This document shows positions 57,172-64,000 of a stretch of 64,000 nt of DNA, piece after piece. A model generated the notes under the pieces. That model had not been told where the DNA came from, did no database searches, and worked only from the letters and a program-made list of their open reading frames with translations. The translations under genes and the position numbers were made by a program. Source of the stretch: Datisca glomerata (Eukaryota; Streptophyta; Magnoliopsida; Cucurbitales; Datiscaceae); the NCBI GenBank assembly GCA_003255025.1, contig QANY01000291.1, positions 558,001 to 622,000 of the forward strand. The letters run 5' to 3'. Each line of letters begins with the position of its first letter. Positions within the stretch are counted from its first letter, which is position 1.

Positions 57172-58440
57172 GTGATTGAGGTTAGGGACTCTCTTCATCA
57201 GGCTAATCTAATCCTAGAGGCTGGTCATCTTAAGGTGGATTCACAGCTAAAGGCTTTAGAAGCTAGCAAGAATTACATGAACTGGAAAATTGCAGAGGAA
57301 AGTTTTTATATGCAGAAAGCTAAGGTTTCTTGGCTGAATCTAGGAGATGGCAACTCCTCCTTCTTCTTCAATGCTGTTAAAAGCAAAAGAATGAAATCTC
57401 AGATTATCCAATTGCTAGACAACAATGGTAATCTGATAGATAGGAAACAGGATGTTCAAGATCATATTATTCAATTCTATAAGGGTTTGCTAGGTTCTCA
57501 AAGCCATGTTCCAGATATTAATTGGAGGATTATGCAGAAAATCATAAGGAAAACGGTCCCTCCAAGTTCTCACAGTCAGTTAACTCAAGTTGTTGCTATT
57601 GATGAGATCAAGGACACATTTTTCTCTTTAAATGACAAAAATGCTCCAGGTCCAGATGGCTTCTCAGCAAGCTTTTTCAAAAGAGCTTGGCCTATTGTTG
57701 GAACTGAAGTCAGTGAAGCTATCCAAGAATTTTTCAACAATGGTGAGATGTTGAGGGACATCAACACAACTTCTGTTTGCTTGATTCCAAAGTTTCCAAA
57801 CCCTTCAAGAATCACAGAATTTAGGTTCATTGCCTGTTGTAACCTGATACACAAGTGTATAACTAAGATTTTGGCCAACAGATTAAAGTTAGTTCTGCCT
57901 AATCTTGTTAGTTTGAACCAAACAGCTTTCATCCCGGGTAGAGCTATTTCAGACAACATTTTGCTTTCTCAAGAAATCCTGAGAGGGTATCATAGGGAAT
58001 CAAAAGGCCCTAGATGCACTTTCAAGGTGGATCTCCTTAAAGCTTATGATTCAGTTAGTTGGTTCTTCCTTGACAAAGTCCTTCAAGCAGTTGGACTACC
58101 TATCCAATTCACTGACTGGATTATGGAGTGTATAACCACTCCTTCATATTCCATCATTATCAATGGTTGTTCTCAGGGATTTTTCCAAGGTGGGAGAGGG
58201 CTTAGGCAAGGAGACCCTCTATCTCCCTACCTATTTGTCCTTATTATGGAAGCATTAACAGGTATCTTCAACTATTGTGCTATGAGGCCTAATTTTAGCT
58301 ATCATTGGAGGTGCAAAAAAGACAGAATTACCAACCTTTGCTTTGTTGATGATTTGTTAGTCTTTTGCAAGGGTGATATAGAATCTGTCAAGTGTATTAA
58401 AGCTGGTCTTGTCCTTTTTAGTAATCTTTCAGTTCTCTAA
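57172..58440 (+). CDS. LINE ORF2 reverse transcriptase segment (open frame, element defective)
   Basis: A long open frame of 422 codons. A pre-RT region (KVSWLNLGDGNSSFFFNAVK) is followed by RT motifs in order: NAPGPDGFSASFFKRAWPIV, LIPKFPNPSRITEFRFIACC, LKLVLPNLVSLNQTAFIPGR, FKVDLLKAYDSVSWFFLDKV (motif A), GLRQGDPLSPYLFVLIMEAL (motif B) and NLCFVDDLLVFCKGD (catalytic FVDD, motif C). All catalytic aspartates appear present. The frame lacks its own endonuclease start and ends at 58440 in the C-terminal part of RT. It matches the decayed LINE at 7.5-9.5 kb but is better preserved, so it is younger. A free protein is not expected. Confidence 0.8.
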   Translation: MIEVRDSLHQANLILEAGHLKVDSQLKALEASKNYMNWKIAEESFYMQKAKVSWLNLGDGNSSFFFNAVKSKRMKSQIIQLLDNNGNLIDRKQDVQDHIIQFYKGLLGSQSHVPDINWRIMQKIIRKTVPPSSHSQLTQVVAIDEIKDTFFSLNDKNAPGPDGFSASFFKRAWPIVGTEVSEAIQEFFNNGEMLRDINTTSVCLIPKFPNPSRITEFRFIACCNLIHKCITKILANRLKLVLPNLVSLNQTAFIPGRAISDNILLSQEILRGYHRESKGPRCTFKVDLLKAYDSVSWFFLDKVLQAVGLPIQFTDWIMECITTPSYSIIINGCSQGFFQGGRGLRQGDPLSPYLFVLIMEALTGIFNYCAMRPNFSYHWRCKKDRITNLCFVDDLLVFCKGDIESVKCIKAGLVLFSNLSVL

Positions 58441-59503
58441 CCCAATGAAAACAAGAGTTATGCTTTCTTCTCTAGGGTTGATGAGGATACTCAGAATCTT
58501 ATTTTGGCTAAAACTGGTTTTAACAAGGGTTCTCTCCCTGTAAAATATTTGGGTTGCTTGGTGCAACAATTATCTTTTCAAGTACCACTCCATTTTCACT
58601 TAGAATGCCAGCAGACCCTTCGTGGTTTTGGTGAAAAATTATTAATCTTAGAAGCAAGCTGGTTGGTTTTTGCAGCATCAGAGCTGGGGATGGCCAAAAC
58701 ACTGGTCTATTTACAGACCATTGGCACCCAGCTTTTGTAATTGGAGGGATGAACTTGATGAATAGCTCAGGCCTTAGACTCTCTTCTCCCCTTTCTGTTC
58801 TCATCAGGGACAACAGATGGGGTTTTCCGAATCCCAGTTTGGAAGCCAGCTTTAACCTTTGGGGTCTTCACCTCAACTTGCAGCAACCCAACTCTAGTCA
58901 AACTGACTCCTGGATATGGAATATTGACAGCAAAGTGCTCTTCTCTACCAAGCCTATATACAATGCTCTTAGACAGCAAAAGGAGATTGTCCCTTGGCAC
59001 AATTTAGTCTGGTTTTCAGGGTGCATTCCCAAATGCTCCCTCATTACTTGGCTGGCATTCCATGGGAACTTACCACCAAGGATCGTGTAAGTACATGGCA
59101 GCACAATATTAGCAGGGATTGTGTATTCTGTGTTTCTGGTATAGAGTCCGTAGATCACCTGTTTTTGTTCTACCAGTTTTCAAAAACTATCTTGCTGGAC
59201 TTATTTGAAAGATGTGGCTTGTTTTTTCTATTTCTATCTACTGTATATGGTTAGAGAGAAATAGTAGGATTTTCTTAGGCAAATTGGTTGATTCCTCCCT
59301 AATCTCCAAGAAAATTATTAGGATGGTTAGGGAAAGAATCATTTACCTCTCCAAAAACAAAAACTTTGCTATTAACCCCAAATTTCTAGATAAATGGCTT
59401 GTATAGGCTTGTAGTTTTGTTTCGTTCTTTTGTACTTGAAATATGCCCCTCGCATTTACATTTCAATTCTTTTGATTGATAATATTTACCTTCAACCCAA
59501 AAA
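58441..59503 (+). pseudogene. LINE ORF2 C-terminal part and 3' end
   Basis: After the stop at 58440 come SLPVKYLGC, then a jump that removes the segment normally following (compare IRYLGIPLISTKLNK in the 7.5 kb LINE). Then TDHWHPAFVI, DSWIWNIDSKVLFSTK, a zinc-knuckle-like end with DCVFCVSGIESVDHLFLF and LERNSRIFLGK, and a stop at 59404. The 3' UTR ends TTTACCTTCAACCCAAAAA near 59503, a variant of the CCTTTGAC tail of the other LINEs. No clear target duplication found. Confidence 0.75.
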
Positions 59504-60830
59504 TTAACTGGCTTATTTTTAAAAGGTTTCGAATAACGAAATTTAATGGTCCAAACTAATATTGTCTTGTTAAAATTTATATGTTCAGTATAAAATTAAT
59601 AATAAAAATTGTTGATATATAAATAATCATTTATGTTAAGAAATCTTATAATTAAAATAGTAAATTTTCATTTTCATTTTAAAGATAATGTAGCTAATTT
59701 CAAAAGTCATTGAGGTAGTGTTGTCCAAAAATGTTTTCCTCAATATATAGTATAGATATAGTTATATATAGTTAATAGTATCTCAATCTGCGAAGAAACA
59801 AGATAATCAACAGCATCCAAACCTTTTCACTATGAACAAAGGAGCTATTCATGGTTTACTAGTATATGTACTTGGAAGTTGAGAGAGGTGTGGAACGAAC
59901 ACTATCCTAAACAACTAATAAGAGTAAAATGTTACAAACGAAGTGTGTCTCAGACTAAATCCTTATACAATCATGCAGTTCCAACATCTACGGTAGACAT
60001 GATGAAAACTTCTGTCTGTTCCACGAGACTGATTCTCCAGTATCTTTACTTTACATGGAACCACTATTTTTAGCTGATAAAACACTTCATGTGGCTCGGC
60101 TGTACCTCCCATCCAAAGTTTTCAGGTTCAAACCTAAATCACAAATTATTATCCAATGATGTTGATATTGCTACACAGTCGAAGCGCTTAATGCTATATA
60201 AACAATCACGAATAATCCGTGTTCATTCGAAAGAGAACAAATAAATAAAATTGAAAACCATATGGCAACCATAAGTTTCCTAGTTATTCAGACAATATGC
60301 ACATATAGATAAAAATATGATTCCTCCAGTAAAAAGGAGAAGAAATGAAAGATGTGAAACATGCTAGATCTGACTAGAACGAAAGATATTTAGGAAAAGA
60401 ACTAGAATGAAAGAAATTTAGAAAAAGAAAAGAAAAAAACTAAACTCTGGTATGGGAAATTCCTTTAAAATAGTGCTTAAAATATATATCGAGGAGGTCT
60501 CTATGTTCATCCTCAAGAAGATGCTGATAATCTGGCTGAATCTTTTTGAGGTATTTGGTCACTTCCTGTAACTATAACTTGCCGGTTTTATTTGACGATT
60601 CCTCTTTATTGTTAACAAATATAAACTATAGTTCGAATGTTACATGCAACCTTAGAATCTTCTTTTCCAAAAACAAAAAAAAACCGTTAATGGTTGCAAA
60701 ACTCCTCTCTTTCACAATAACTTTATCAGACGTATTTATATAACCATGGGAGTAACAAAAATTTCAAACAAGCCTATGTCTTCAAATTACTATAAGATCA
60801 ACTAAGAAAATATGAAGGTTCTGACCTTAA
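59504..60830. other. Intergenic stretch and SMC3 3' flank
   Basis: No gene recognised. On the minus strand AATAAA occurs at 60605-60610, about 220 nt past the SMC3 stop, and could be its poly(A) signal. A possible RNA-polymerase-III B box (AGGTTCAAACC, about 60124-60134) is too weak to call a SINE. Confidence 0.4.

Positions 60831-64000
<3,170 letters not shown>

Noticed and set aside
60070..60170. Possible tRNA-derived SINE with a B-box-like AGGTTCAAACC
   Set aside because: No convincing A box at the right distance, no tail and no target duplication.

Overview
This is nuclear DNA of a flowering plant, most likely a eudicot. It is AT-rich, its genes are split by GT-AG introns, and its repeats are plant-type: L1-like LINEs, CACTA, hAT and Mutator-like transposons, a Helitron-type end and endogenous caulimovirids. 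Only one host gene looks intact: the last six coding exons of the cohesin subunit SMC3 (minus strand, 60.8 kb to the right edge). At the left edge lie three decayed exons of an ABCB27/ALS1-type ABC transporter. Nearly everything between is repeats, mostly dead.

Layout. 0.1-0.7 kb: ABC transporter fragment. 1.16-1.69 kb: Helitron-like element. 3.06-4.98 kb: tandem array of about 92 bp units, each with a palindrome, split by a 975 bp hAT-type element with an exact 8 bp target duplication. 7.1 kb: Copia gag scrap. 7.5-9.5 kb: dead LINE. 9.5-13.3 kb: a second LINE-like element that landed next to the first one's tail and was later split by a 2.5 kb Mutator-like element with inverted repeats of about 330 bp and an internal array of palindromic 42-43 bp units. 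14.0-14.5 kb: possible Tourist-type MITE.

14.8-27.9 kb and 32.7-53.7 kb hold fragments of two related families of endogenous plant pararetroviruses (called EPV-A and EPV-B here; florendovirus-like by inference). Both have the order primer-binding site, movement protein, coat protein with zinc knuckle, protease, reverse transcriptase, RNase H, then an unidentified downstream protein (ORF2) and a TATA promoter. EPV-A is shuffled into at least fifteen blocks on both strands. EPV-B has an inverted junction near 37.41 kb, then a partial unit and a near genome-length unit in tandem (41.8-53.5 kb). All reading frames are broken.

Between and inside the viral copies sit two related CACTA transposons. 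One (28.0-32.7 kb, minus) carries exons of delta-1-pyrroline-5-carboxylate synthase (P5CS). The other (45.4-49.4 kb) sits in EPV-B with a GTA target duplication, and a sister EPV-B copy shows the empty site.

The most unusual observation is a decayed AlkB-type 2-oxoglutarate/Fe(II) dioxygenase domain just after RNase H in the long EPV-B copy (about 50.94-51.36 kb), a domain I know from flexiviruses but not from the standard caulimovirid set. A third LINE (55.2-59.5 kb) and SMC3 finish the window.
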